A DNA stretch of 64,000 nucleotides from Alloacidobacterium dinghuense (GTDB taxonomy: Bacteria > Acidobacteriota > Terriglobia > Terriglobales > Acidobacteriaceae), in contig NZ_CP060394.1 of the NCBI RefSeq assembly GCF_014274465.1, positions 3,224,001 through 3,288,000 on the forward strand, in the 5' to 3' direction. The notes beneath the pieces were generated by a model that saw nothing but the letters and a program-made list of their open reading frames with translations, made no database searches and was not told the DNA's origin. Every line of letters begins with the position of its first letter. Within the stretch, counting starts at the first letter, position 1. This document shows positions 33,681-42,904 of the stretch, in pieces. The position numbers and the translations under genes are program-made.

Positions 33681-36134
33681 TCAGAACGTTTTCAGGAACT
33701 CAATCAGGGCACGCTTATCCTGATCGCTGAGCGCTGGCTCTTCAGCAAAATAGCTGGTGCCGAAATAGTGTCCACGATTAACGATGAAATCTGGACACTT
33801 GTTTAGCTCGAGCATCGGCTGCACGAGATTTGCAAAGACCTTCCGTGCATCATCGTCAGTCGCATTTCCGGGAAGCTCGTCCAGATCGTGTTTCATCCTA
33901 AGCAGAAGTTTTAGAACCTTTTCCTCATGCGCTCTCTTCTCTTCGGCATTCGCGGGCTCGCCAAGAAGATCGATATTCGAAAGCAAATCTACGGGAGTTC
34001 CCGCAGGGATAGGGCCTAATTTCAATCCCCCCTCACCAAATATCGCGGGGAAGTACCGTTGGCCGGGCGAGATGAGCGGCTTCAGATAGTCGGGCAGATA
34101 GCCGCCAGCAATGCGCAGATAACTTGTCTCTGTTGTGCGATCGATCAGTCCAGGAATCTTATCGCCAAGCACTGAATCTTTATCACGTTTCTCGGGCCAG
34201 AGAAGCTTCTCAATCGCATCCTGAAACGAGGTCATGCGCGCGGCAACGGATGGGCTGGGATTGAAATTTCCGATGGTATTGTTTTGTAGAAACGGCGCTG
34301 TCGACCAGACACTAATCAGTGAGGCAGGCCGCATGTAACCGCGCCCACCCGCGGGCATCTGGTAAGTGCTCGGCTTGCCTGAATAGGGATCATAGACCGT
34401 GACAGTTCCCACCGATGGAAGGTCCTTATAGGTCTGCGAAGAGAAGTTATCCCAGATATTTCCCGCAATCGCATTTGTTGCTAAAGGGCTGCACGCCTGC
34501 GTCTGCAGCAATGTTACCGGAACACGCATATCTGTCGAAAGGTAGTTATCTTTGAGAAAATCTTTCTGCAACACGATCTTCCGCATGGCAGATTTAAACT
34601 CATCCGTCTTCGTCCATGCCCAGTACGTATTCCAACACGCTAGGTAATCTTTACCAGCACAGCCATCGGGGTCCACGCCCGGGGCAGGCGCTGGAATCTT
34701 ACTTGAATGGCAGCGCGCACAGCGATCAGCGAAGACCGTGGCTCCATGCTGTAACACGCTCTGATCCTTGGTGAGGTAAGCCTGACCACCCGGCGCATCT
34801 TTCAAGAGATGCGGTTCCGTGCTCTTCAAAAAGAACAAAGCCATATTCGGCGTCTGTTGTTCCGTGGCTTCCCAGTATGCTGAGTTTTTGTTCGCAACAG
34901 CGATCTCAATCGGCGTAATCGGCTTGCCTCCCACGAGCGCGCGAAAATGCAGCAGCCACTCCTCACTGAATAGACCGATGTTGAGATACACACGATTCAA
35001 CGCGCCCAGCGCACCCACCGAGTCGGAGCCATCTTTGAGAATACGAGCCGTCCGGACTGTGTCTGGAGGCTGGAAGAACTGTGTAAGTTCTCCTTCATGT
35101 ACAAAATCATTGAACTGTTTGTTATTAAGTTCTCCTCCTGTAAGTGTCTCCTTGCCCCATCGCTTAGCAACTTCCAAGCGCGCACGGAGACCATAAACCG
35201 CATTCATTGAGCGTGGGTTATTGATGTTGTCCGTGGAGATCAGTGATGTATCGAGCGTGCCCGGCCGGGAGGTATGGAACAACTGATATGGGAAATTGCT
35301 CGCGTCTGGCTTCCAGACAAAGATGCGATCCACCCAAAAGTATTGGGCGCCAACATTCGAACTCAGATTTTCCCACTTCGGATTTTCTGGGTCATCCGGA
35401 GGCTTGATTGGATTCGGACCCACGTGGCAAAACGCGCAGGACATACCCACGCGATATGGTCTGATTAAATTCTTGTCGTTGTAATAGCTTGGGTCCTCGT
35501 AATAACGCTTCGCATCCCATCGCTTGGCAGCTGCCGCATCGAAGTCAGGATTCGGAAAGAGACGCAATCCCACGATTCCGGTGGGATAACCGTAGTAGGA
35601 GCCAACTGGCAAAGTGTCACGACGCGAGCCAATCTTCACACCCGGGTACTTCTGCTCATTCGCGAACGGATCAGCCGGACAACTGGCGCTGCGTTGATCA
35701 AGCCACAGCCCGAAATGCTGCTGATCCGGCCCAGTAGCCTTTTGAAAACATGGTTCATTCACCAGGCCTAGATAGTTCCAGCGATTGTCCCGGCCGTATT
35801 TGTAACCAGGATAGGACGATATCGTCTTCAAAAAATCGAGCGTTCCAACACTGGCAGTCGCCATCGTGTCCCAGAATCTATCATTGCCACCCGTCCACAC
35901 CAACCACATGTTGCGGCCCTTGACTTCGTCAGGAGTCAGAGCAATGCCGCCATCCATGTCATGAAAATAATCTTCGTCAGCGGCAGGAAACGAGGATGCT
36001 GCACGGCCCGCGCGACGGGCTTCATCCTGCACCTCGCTTGGTTGTGGGCCGCGCTTGCAGCCTGCCATCAAAGCAAGACAGACAAGAGCGCCAGCCATCC
36101 ATGCGCGAGAAGGGTAGAACCGAGTCATTGTCAT
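33681..36134 (-). CDS. Di-haem cytochrome c lipoprotein (RoxA/MauG-like)
   Basis: This is an 817-residue paralogue of the next gene on the same strand, 2 bases upstream of it. A lipoprotein signal ends in LMAGC with the lipid Cys at 26. Haem motifs are CAFCH at 233-237 and CARCH at 472-476. Shared blocks with the paralogue include NPIKPPDDPENPKWENLSS, TDNINNPRSMNAVY and the final DKRALIEFLKTF. Extra Cys residues (C129, C152 and a pair near 494-504) could form disulfides. The pair is probably co-transcribed and exported. Oxygenase, peroxidase or electron-transfer roles are all possible. Confidence 0.8.
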   Translation of the reverse strand: MTMTRFYPSRAWMAGALVCLALMAGCKRGPQPSEVQDEARRAGRAASSFPAADEDYFHDMDGGIALTPDEVKGRNMWLVWTGGNDRFWDTMATASVGTLDFLKTISSYPGYKYGRDNRWNYLGLVNEPCFQKATGPDQQHFGLWLDQRSASCPADPFANEQKYPGVKIGSRRDTLPVGSYYGYPTGIVGLRLFPNPDFDAAAAKRWDAKRYYEDPSYYNDKNLIRPYRVGMSCAFCHVGPNPIKPPDDPENPKWENLSSNVGAQYFWVDRIFVWKPDASNFPYQLFHTSRPGTLDTSLISTDNINNPRSMNAVYGLRARLEVAKRWGKETLTGGELNNKQFNDFVHEGELTQFFQPPDTVRTARILKDGSDSVGALGALNRVYLNIGLFSEEWLLHFRALVGGKPITPIEIAVANKNSAYWEATEQQTPNMALFFLKSTEPHLLKDAPGGQAYLTKDQSVLQHGATVFADRCARCHSSKIPAPAPGVDPDGCAGKDYLACWNTYWAWTKTDEFKSAMRKIVLQKDFLKDNYLSTDMRVPVTLLQTQACSPLATNAIAGNIWDNFSSQTYKDLPSVGTVTVYDPYSGKPSTYQMPAGGRGYMRPASLISVWSTAPFLQNNTIGNFNPSPSVAARMTSFQDAIEKLLWPEKRDKDSVLGDKIPGLIDRTTETSYLRIAGGYLPDYLKPLISPGQRYFPAIFGEGGLKLGPIPAGTPVDLLSNIDLLGEPANAEEKRAHEEKVLKLLLRMKHDLDELPGNATDDDARKVFANLVQPMLELNKCPDFIVNRGHYFGTSYFAEEPALSDQDKRALIEFLKTF

Positions 36135-36261
36135 TTCTACTTCAGGACTCCTGTTTCAAAGCACAGATATAGCGAATAGTGAATCGGCGCTGCTGATAGT
36201 TTCACAGGATGCTGTATGGCCGAGGATAGTAACATAGCGAATCCTTTGATCGCAGCAGAAA

Positions 36262-37437
36262 TTACTGAGGGAATCTCTCCGAACCATCAGGCTCAAAGTG
36301 CTGTACGTGATTCATTGCCTGCCTCAACGCGGACAGTTTTGTATAGATAAGCTTTCTCGCGCGATTCTGATTTCCTAAAGGACGATGTGTTGCTGTCGTG
36401 TGCCACGGGTTATATGAGAGCACATTGGCAAAAGCCAGTTGCTCAGGCGAGTCGAATCGCTGCCGCGGAAAATGGATCTTCGCAACCGGAACAAACGGCG
36501 ACAAGCGTTCGGGCCATTCAATGGATGCATCCTCGATCGGCATGCGTCGCGGATCCGTCTGCTTCTGTATCAAAAAATCCAGCTCCACATCCTCACTCCG
36601 GAGCCTCATCGCTAGGGACTGTCGCAACCAGTCATCAGGCGGGTTCCACGGAATCCTTGTCTTATATTTCGAGGTTGGGCGCACAGAGTACTTAACCGCC
36701 ATTCCTTCGCCGCAAAGATAAGGAACACAACTCCAGTATTGGACCTCCAATGGGCTTCTGTTCATTCTCGCGTACAGACCCTGCATCGTGGCGTCGAGTA
36801 GATGGGAATCGAATGGCTTAAAGAAATAGAACACGGGTGTCCCGGCATAAATCGCACGTTGCAGCTTCAGGTTCTCTTTCGTGTTCGGGGTGGTGAACGT
36901 CGGACAACTAATGCCCAGAAAATCTTGCGTCCACTTTTCGTCATCTAAGAGTTTGCTTCCTAAAACACCGATTACCTTCACGCCGATGCTGAGGATTCCC
37001 GCATCGGCCACATCGGGAGGCGAGAGCGGACCCGGGCCAGAAAACCTGACCCATGCAGGAAAGGTTTCTGGTCCAGCAAAAATACCCTTCTTGAAATCGT
37101 CTGGAATACCCGATAGCACTCGGAATTCTGCCCGAACTACACCGTAAGTTTTGGTGTTTCCTGCCCGTTCAGCGACGCGCCCCTGATATTCACGCGTGGT
37201 GAACGCCTTCATTTGGTCCGTAATAGCCGAAGCGAGTTCCTGTTCTTCAGCTTCAGCAATCTCCTGACAGAGCCGCGTCTCTGGATTCTTGTGAAGCAGG
37301 CGCAGAAAGAACTGCACCATATTGGCGAGAGGTCGCTGAAAAAGCGCATTAAAGCCGTCGCGAAAGTAAGGATCGACGCGATGTTCCAGTGTGACAAGGC
37401 CGAGAATTGCATCGTTGATGCGCGGACCAAGAGCCAT
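36262..37437 (-). CDS. Catalase-fold haem protein (y4iL-like)
   Basis: This is a 391-residue protein of the catalase superfamily, in the y4iL-like branch whose activity is unclear. The proximal haem region is LSYNPWHTTATHRPLG near 352-367, and WVRFSGPGPLSPPDVAD matches the catalase VRFS segment. At the place where catalases have the distal His (AHG, RHG), this protein reads KTYGVVRAEF, so that His looks absent. The ATG at 37437 has GAGGAA upstream; a TTG at 37464 would add nine residues. No signal peptide. It may be a fatty-acid hydroperoxide enzyme rather than a true catalase. It is divergent from the GMC gene. Confidence 0.72.
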   Translation of the reverse strand: MALGPRINDAILGLVTLEHRVDPYFRDGFNALFQRPLANMVQFFLRLLHKNPETRLCQEIAEAEEQELASAITDQMKAFTTREYQGRVAERAGNTKTYGVVRAEFRVLSGIPDDFKKGIFAGPETFPAWVRFSGPGPLSPPDVADAGILSIGVKVIGVLGSKLLDDEKWTQDFLGISCPTFTTPNTKENLKLQRAIYAGTPVFYFFKPFDSHLLDATMQGLYARMNRSPLEVQYWSCVPYLCGEGMAVKYSVRPTSKYKTRIPWNPPDDWLRQSLAMRLRSEDVELDFLIQKQTDPRRMPIEDASIEWPERLSPFVPVAKIHFPRQRFDSPEQLAFANVLSYNPWHTTATHRPLGNQNRARKLIYTKLSALRQAMNHVQHFEPDGSERFPQ

Positions 37438-37585
37438 CGCTATTCGCTTCCTCGGAAAGTACAACAGTAGTAGAGCGGAATTCTACCGCGAAATGCGACA
37501 GATACTAAACAGCTTCTTTAAGCCCGGAAACTAAACGTCTGCACTGGGAGATTTTCTTATAGCATGCTGAAGATCAGGAAACTTC

Positions 37586-39505
37586 ATGGCTAATAACGCT
37601 AGTAACCCAGCGCAAGACTCGTGGGATTACATCGTCGTCGGCTCCGGCGCAGGTGGGGGCACTGTCGCAGCTCGGTTGGCGGAAGCCGGCTATACCGTGC
37701 TTCTTCTGGAGGCGGGCAGTGACTGTAAGCAGCCTCTAGAGGACGGTGCCAGAGAACCAGGTGCTGAGAGGTTGCCCGCCGATTATGACGTGCCCTGTTT
37801 CCATACATTCGCCTCGGAAAATGAAGCGATGCGTTGGGATTTTTTTGTCCGCCACTACAGCGATGCCAAGGCGCAGCAGCTCGATCCCAAATATCGCGAG
37901 ATCAATGACGGGCAGCGAGTTGATGGCGTGCTCTACCCCCGAGCTGGAACTCTCGGCGGCTGTACCGCGCACAACGCCATGATCTTTGTATATCCACACG
38001 ACGATGACTGGGACGGCATCGCTGAGTTGACCGGGGACAATTCCTGGAACAGCGAGAATATGCGGCGCTACTTCGAGCGGCTGGAAAATTGTCATCATCG
38101 TGAACCAGAACGCTTGCTGGCACAAATTGGCATGAATCCAAGCCGCCATGGATGGCATGGATGGCTGCATACGGAGTGTGCCATTCCCTTATCGGCGCTG
38201 CTTGAAAAAGACCTGCGTGACGTCTTGATAGCGTCGATCAAGGAAGCAGTTCACGAGATGGGCTATGTCGCCGATCAAGTGGAATGGTCTCTGCAAGGCT
38301 TACTGGATCCAAATGACTGGCGCACGGTAAGAGCAAATTCCATCGGCCTGCATTACATGCCGCTAACTACGAAGGACCATGCCCGGATCGGCACGCGCGA
38401 GCGCGTATTGGAAGTTGCCGCGAGACATCCGGATCGACTACATACAGAGCTTAATGCGCTGGCCACGCGCGTCTTGTTCGACGAGAATCGTCGAGCTATT
38501 GGCGTTGAATATCTTAAGGGCCAAAACCTCTACAAAGCCCACGCTCACCCCAATATGATGCCTGGTGTGCGGCGCACAGCATATGCCCAGCGCGAAGTCA
38601 TCCTGGCGGGAGGCGCATTCAACACACCGCAGCTTCTCATGTTGTCGGGTATTGGGCCAGCCGAAGAGCTGCAGCGCCATGGGATTGAAGTCTGCGTGGA
38701 TCTCGCTGGAGTCGGCAAAAATCTGCAGGATCGTTATGAAATCGGCGTTGTGAACCGGATGAATTTTGAGGAGTGGGAAATCTTCGAGGGTGCGGAATTT
38801 TCGACAGGAGACTCCCAGTATGACTGCTGGGATCGGTCTCGGGAAGGCGCCTATACGACAAATGGCACACTACTTTCGATGTACAAACGCTCTGCGCCCG
38901 AGCGGCCTCTGCCCGACCTGTTTTGTCTCGCAGTGCTTGGCCGCTTTGAAGGATATTTCCCCGGTTATTCTCGGGTATTCGCTACGAACCGCAACTACCT
39001 CACATGGGCTGTGCTCAAAGCGCACACAAACAACCGAGCTGGCCGAGTGACGCTTCGCTCGGCAGATCCTCTCGACATGCCTGAGGTCAATTTCCACTAC
39101 TTCGAGGAGGGCACGCCTGATGACGGCCAGGACCTCGATTCAGTAGTAGATGGCATTCGCTTCGTGCGCAAACTGACGGACCGACTGCGCCGCAAAGACG
39201 TAATTGCGGAAGAAACGCTCCCCGGTGAAACGCTTCAGTCAGACGACGAATTGCGTCAATATGTTCGAAATAACGCGTGGGGACATCACGCGTCCTGCAC
39301 CTGCGCTATCGGGCCACGCGAATCTGGAGGTGTACTCGACAGCCACTTCCGCGTACATGGAACGATAGGTCTGCGGGTAGTAGACGCCTCAGTCTTTCCC
39401 CGCATTCCAGGCTTCTTTATTGCGTGCGCGGTTTACATGATCGGAGAAAAGGCCGCCGACGTCATCCTTGAAGATGCGCGGCCTCTGACTGAATCTTTCG
39501 ATTGA
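37586..39505 (+). CDS. GMC family FAD-dependent oxidoreductase
   Basis: This is a 639-residue flavoprotein. The FAD-binding N-terminus is IVVGSGAGGGTVAARLAEAG (about 15-35) and LLLEAG. The GMC signature blocks PRAGTLGGCTAHNAMIF (near 117) and GGAFNTPQLLMLSGIGP (near 339) are present. The catalytic His is in HH at 567-568. At the second catalytic position, where GMC enzymes have Asn or His after PxG, this protein has Phe (PGFFIACAVYM), as in one bacterial subgroup. No signal peptide. It would oxidise an alcohol or sugar, and may release H2O2 for the peroxidase downstream; this last part is inference. Confidence 0.87.
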   Translation: MANNASNPAQDSWDYIVVGSGAGGGTVAARLAEAGYTVLLLEAGSDCKQPLEDGAREPGAERLPADYDVPCFHTFASENEAMRWDFFVRHYSDAKAQQLDPKYREINDGQRVDGVLYPRAGTLGGCTAHNAMIFVYPHDDDWDGIAELTGDNSWNSENMRRYFERLENCHHREPERLLAQIGMNPSRHGWHGWLHTECAIPLSALLEKDLRDVLIASIKEAVHEMGYVADQVEWSLQGLLDPNDWRTVRANSIGLHYMPLTTKDHARIGTRERVLEVAARHPDRLHTELNALATRVLFDENRRAIGVEYLKGQNLYKAHAHPNMMPGVRRTAYAQREVILAGGAFNTPQLLMLSGIGPAEELQRHGIEVCVDLAGVGKNLQDRYEIGVVNRMNFEEWEIFEGAEFSTGDSQYDCWDRSREGAYTTNGTLLSMYKRSAPERPLPDLFCLAVLGRFEGYFPGYSRVFATNRNYLTWAVLKAHTNNRAGRVTLRSADPLDMPEVNFHYFEEGTPDDGQDLDSVVDGIRFVRKLTDRLRRKDVIAEETLPGETLQSDDELRQYVRNNAWGHHASCTCAIGPRESGGVLDSHFRVHGTIGLRVVDASVFPRIPGFFIACAVYMIGEKAADVILEDARPLTESFD

Positions 39506-39642
39506 CAACTCCCGGCTTCCAAACGATATTGGACTGCAATTCACCGCGTAATCTGCAACGCGCCAGAGTTGGGGCGCACTATTTCTGACAGAGTGCGGCT
39601 ATACCGGAAGGTGTTCCGGTTTTTCCGAGGAGTTACAAGTCT

Positions 39643-40083
39643 ATGCCCTATACCGTTCCGCAATTGCTGGGCATGTCCCAGAAAGAACTCGACGACCTGT
39701 TCAGCGCCAGCCTGCCAGGCGACATTCCTAACGGCGAAGCGAATGGAACTGCGATCATCGCGCCTGGAACTATCTATTCGCAAGAGATTGCAACATTTAT
39801 CAATCATTTCGCATGGCAGGGAAAAACCTTCGATGCAAGCAGTGGCACCTTACGAAACCGCATTCTTCCGTTTGGCTTGAACGCAATTGTCGCCAAAGTT
39901 TACAGGGGAGAAAGCTGGTTCGACGGAAAAGACTGCATTGTTCTGGACTATTCTGAGACTTCTCTTCTGGCGCATTGGATTCGCGATGAGATTCGTCTGA
40001 TCGCTCCCGGTCTGTATCTAGGAGTTGTTTACTGGGACAAGACGAAACTGATCGATTTTGCAATTCAGTTCCCCGGACAATGA
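39643..40083 (+). CDS. Unknown protein of the redox cluster
   Basis: This is a 146-residue protein with GAGGAG about 11 bases before the ATG. I do not recognise a named family with certainty. The N-terminal half is helical; the C-terminal part is beta-rich, with Trp and Gly in a pattern (ESWFDGKD, then LYLGVVYW near the end) that recalls small lipocalin-like GXWXG/DUF4334 proteins. It has no signal peptide or Cys pair. Its stop overlaps the next gene by 4 bases, so the two are coupled. Confidence 0.6.
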   Translation: MPYTVPQLLGMSQKELDDLFSASLPGDIPNGEANGTAIIAPGTIYSQEIATFINHFAWQGKTFDASSGTLRNRILPFGLNAIVAKVYRGESWFDGKDCIVLDYSETSLLAHWIRDEIRLIAPGLYLGVVYWDKTKLIDFAIQFPGQ

Positions 40084-41378
40084 TTCCGCAAGCGCATTTG
40101 ACGTTCGTGGCGCCCATCGCCACCGGGCGAGTGGACGATTTACGGCAACTGCTGCTTTCGATGAACCAGTCGCCGGGCGTTGCAGATCCACAGAACGCGC
40201 TGATTCCGTTTGGCAGTCTCGAAGAACTGCATTTTGCGCGACTGGTCATACTCGAAGATCAAACTCTTCAGGACATTCGCGCTTATAACCTTCCGCCGCC
40301 TCAATATCCTGTTTACCTGGCATTCTTTTGTGACTTCGATGGATCGCTCGATGCATTCCTCCCAAAACTGGTAGGTTGCGCACATGGCGGGTTGACGATC
40401 ATTTTCGAACATTGCGATGACTTCTCAACCGGAACAGATCTCCTTAAGTGGATGAAGGGCCATCATCGAAACCCTGCAACTTCCTACATAAATTGGTTGG
40501 GTCGAACGATGCTGCAGGTTCGCGAGGAGGAAGCCTTGCGGCTGGCAATTCGCAAATGGCTTAACGCAGACAGTTCGCGAACAAAATTGTCACCACGTCA
40601 GTTACAGAGCGATTTGCGTTCGTACATTGTCTCCGAGCAAACTGCCGGTAGGCTTTCGCTCACCCCAGACCCCGCCACTCCTTTTATTTGGGAGTTGCAG
40701 GACATCGCTCATCTTATCGCGGTCCCACTGCTCCTGATACTCCTACTACCCCTGCTCATCCTCTACGCGCCTATCTTCATAATTCAGTTGCGGCGGCGGG
40801 AACGAACTGATCCCGAGATTGCTCCGCGCCCGACTCCAAGTCATGCTGAACAACTGGGTACTCTCGAAGACTACGACGTCACAAATCAATTCAGCGCATT
40901 CGGCAGCGTTAAACCTGGCCTGTTCCGGCGATGGGCGCTTTCCTACGTTCTCTGGATCATCAATTACACAACGCGGCACATCTTCAATCGCGGCAGGCTC
41001 GCGCGCGTCACTACGATTCATTTTGCCCGCTGGGTTTTTCTTGATGATAAAAAGCGGCTCTTCTTTGCCAGCAATTACGACGGCAGCCTCGACAGCTACA
41101 TGGATGACTTCATCGACAAAGTCGCCTTTGGCTTGAATGTCGTCTTCAGCAATGGCATTGGATATCCAACCACCAATTGGCTTGTCCTGGGTGGCGCAAA
41201 AGATGAGCAGAAATTTAAGTACTTCATTCGCCGGCATGAACTGCCGACAGAAGTCTGGTACAACGGGCACCCCGGTCTAACAGCGCTGGGCATGCAGCGG
41301 AATACGCTGATTCGTCAGGGACTTGAAAATCCGGGCATGCCGGACTCGCAACTACAGCAATGGGTCCAACTGCTCTAA
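40080..41378 (+). CDS. Unknown membrane protein with duplicated domain
   Basis: This is a 432-residue protein with one strong hydrophobic segment in the middle (about residues 208-233, LIAVPLLLILLLPLLILYAP). The parts on each side look like copies of each other. The first has HFARLVILEDQ, then FDGSLDAFLPKLV near 90-102, then INWLG. The second has HFARWVFLDD, then YDGSLDSYMDDFIDKV near 336-351. I do not recognise the family. It overlaps the upstream gene by 4 bases and precedes the DyP gene by 13. A membrane-bound partner for the peroxidases is possible. Confidence 0.65.
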   Translation: MIPQAHLTFVAPIATGRVDDLRQLLLSMNQSPGVADPQNALIPFGSLEELHFARLVILEDQTLQDIRAYNLPPPQYPVYLAFFCDFDGSLDAFLPKLVGCAHGGLTIIFEHCDDFSTGTDLLKWMKGHHRNPATSYINWLGRTMLQVREEEALRLAIRKWLNADSSRTKLSPRQLQSDLRSYIVSEQTAGRLSLTPDPATPFIWELQDIAHLIAVPLLLILLLPLLILYAPIFIIQLRRRERTDPEIAPRPTPSHAEQLGTLEDYDVTNQFSAFGSVKPGLFRRWALSYVLWIINYTTRHIFNRGRLARVTTIHFARWVFLDDKKRLFFASNYDGSLDSYMDDFIDKVAFGLNVVFSNGIGYPTTNWLVLGGAKDEQKFKYFIRRHELPTEVWYNGHPGLTALGMQRNTLIRQGLENPGMPDSQLQQWVQLL

Positions 41379-41391
41379 AAGAGGAATCGTA

Positions 41392-42894
41392 ATGACCACG
41401 CCATCTCCAGTCGATTTTGCAGACATACAAGGCCTGGTGCGTTTTGGATACGGAGCGCTTACAGAAGCCTCATTTGTTCTGCTTGAAATTAGAGATCCGT
41501 CGACGGCGCGCGCGTGGCTTGACTCCGCACCTGTTTCGACTGGCGTGGAGTTGGCTCAAGCACCCGACACTGCGTTGCAGATTGCATTTACGTGCGAAGG
41601 GCTCCGCGCTCTCGGCATTGGAGAAGATATCCTCACGGGCTTCTCCGCTGAGTTCTACTCGGGAATGGCCGGAGATAAGAACCGTTCGCGACGGCTCGGT
41701 GACGTGGGAGCAAACTCTCCGCAATACTGGGAGTGGGGCGGATCGAGCAAGAACCCTCATCTGGTTGTGATGATCTACGCACGCGAAGGTCAACTCGAGG
41801 CCTGGTCGCAGACGATTCGCGGAGCAGACTGGGAAAGCGCCTTTTCCGTGCTGGATTGTCTCCCCACCTCAAATCTGTTCGGAGTGGAACCATTCGGTTT
41901 TACAGACGGCATCAGTCAGCCCACAATTGACTGGAAGCGGCAACGTCAGCCCAAAGAGGATCAGATCGCCTATGGAAACCTGGTGGCATTGGGCGAGTTT
42001 CTCTTAGGCTACCCGAACGAATACGGCAAATATACAGATCGTCCGCTGATCGCCACCAACGACGAGAAATCGGTTTTACTATTCGCCGAAGACAAGCCTG
42101 CGCTTTACGATCTAGGCAGAAACGGGACTTATCTCGTTCTCCGCCAACTGACCCAGGACGTTCGCGGCTTCTGGCAATTTCTCGACCGACAGGCAAATTC
42201 CGATCCCCAGACCCGACAGACTTTGGCAGAAGCATTTGTGGGCCGGAAGCAGAATGGCAAGCCTCTGGTGGATCTCAGTAAGGAGCCAATTGAAGGCATC
42301 GACAAGAAGGATGCGATTCAAAATCAATTCACTTTTGATTCGGACACCAACGGTTTGCGCTGCCCTTTGGGCGCGCACATTCGCCGCGCGAATCCTCGAA
42401 CAACTGATCTCCCCGGCGCCAGCGACAATGTCTTTTCGAAACTGAAACACACATTGGGCTTCGGTGAAGGCAGCTATGGGCAGGATGTGATCGCTTCAAC
42501 ACGTTTTCATAGGCTGCTCCGCCGCGGAAGGGAATATGGCCCTGGTCTCTCGGTGGCAGATGCTTTGCAACCAGCGCCGCCCGATGACGCAAACCGTGGA
42601 ATACATTTCATCAGTCTCGGGGCAAATATCTCGCGCCAATTTGAATTTGTGCAAAGCGCATGGGTGATGAGCAGTAAGTTTGCAGGCCTTACAGGTGAAA
42701 GCGATCCGCTACTCGGCAACCGTGAGCCGATTCTCCCTTGTGGAGGGACAAGCGCTTTTTCCCTTACACAAGAAAACACTGCGAAGCGCCAGATCATGGC
42801 ACTTCCGCAGTTCATCACAGTTCGAGGAGGAGCTTACTTTTTCCTGCCGGGCATTCGTGCTTTGCGTTTTCTTGTCAAGGCAGGATCGATATAG
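41392..42894 (+). CDS. DyP-type haem peroxidase
   Basis: This is a 500-residue dye-decolourising peroxidase. The distal motif GFTDGISQP carries the catalytic Asp172. The proximal haem ligand is H329 in CPLGAHIRRANPR, and the RLLRRGREYG block (374-383) supplies the distal Arg. No Tat signal, so it would be cytoplasmic, encapsulated or membrane-associated through a partner. The ATG at 41392 follows AGAGGAATCGTA. Its substrate is unknown. It lies downstream of the GMC enzyme, a likely H2O2 source. Confidence 0.9.
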   Translation: MTTPSPVDFADIQGLVRFGYGALTEASFVLLEIRDPSTARAWLDSAPVSTGVELAQAPDTALQIAFTCEGLRALGIGEDILTGFSAEFYSGMAGDKNRSRRLGDVGANSPQYWEWGGSSKNPHLVVMIYAREGQLEAWSQTIRGADWESAFSVLDCLPTSNLFGVEPFGFTDGISQPTIDWKRQRQPKEDQIAYGNLVALGEFLLGYPNEYGKYTDRPLIATNDEKSVLLFAEDKPALYDLGRNGTYLVLRQLTQDVRGFWQFLDRQANSDPQTRQTLAEAFVGRKQNGKPLVDLSKEPIEGIDKKDAIQNQFTFDSDTNGLRCPLGAHIRRANPRTTDLPGASDNVFSKLKHTLGFGEGSYGQDVIASTRFHRLLRRGREYGPGLSVADALQPAPPDDANRGIHFISLGANISRQFEFVQSAWVMSSKFAGLTGESDPLLGNREPILPCGGTSAFSLTQENTAKRQIMALPQFITVRGGAYFFLPGIRALRFLVKAGSI

Positions 42895-42904
42895 AAGATG
42901 ATTC

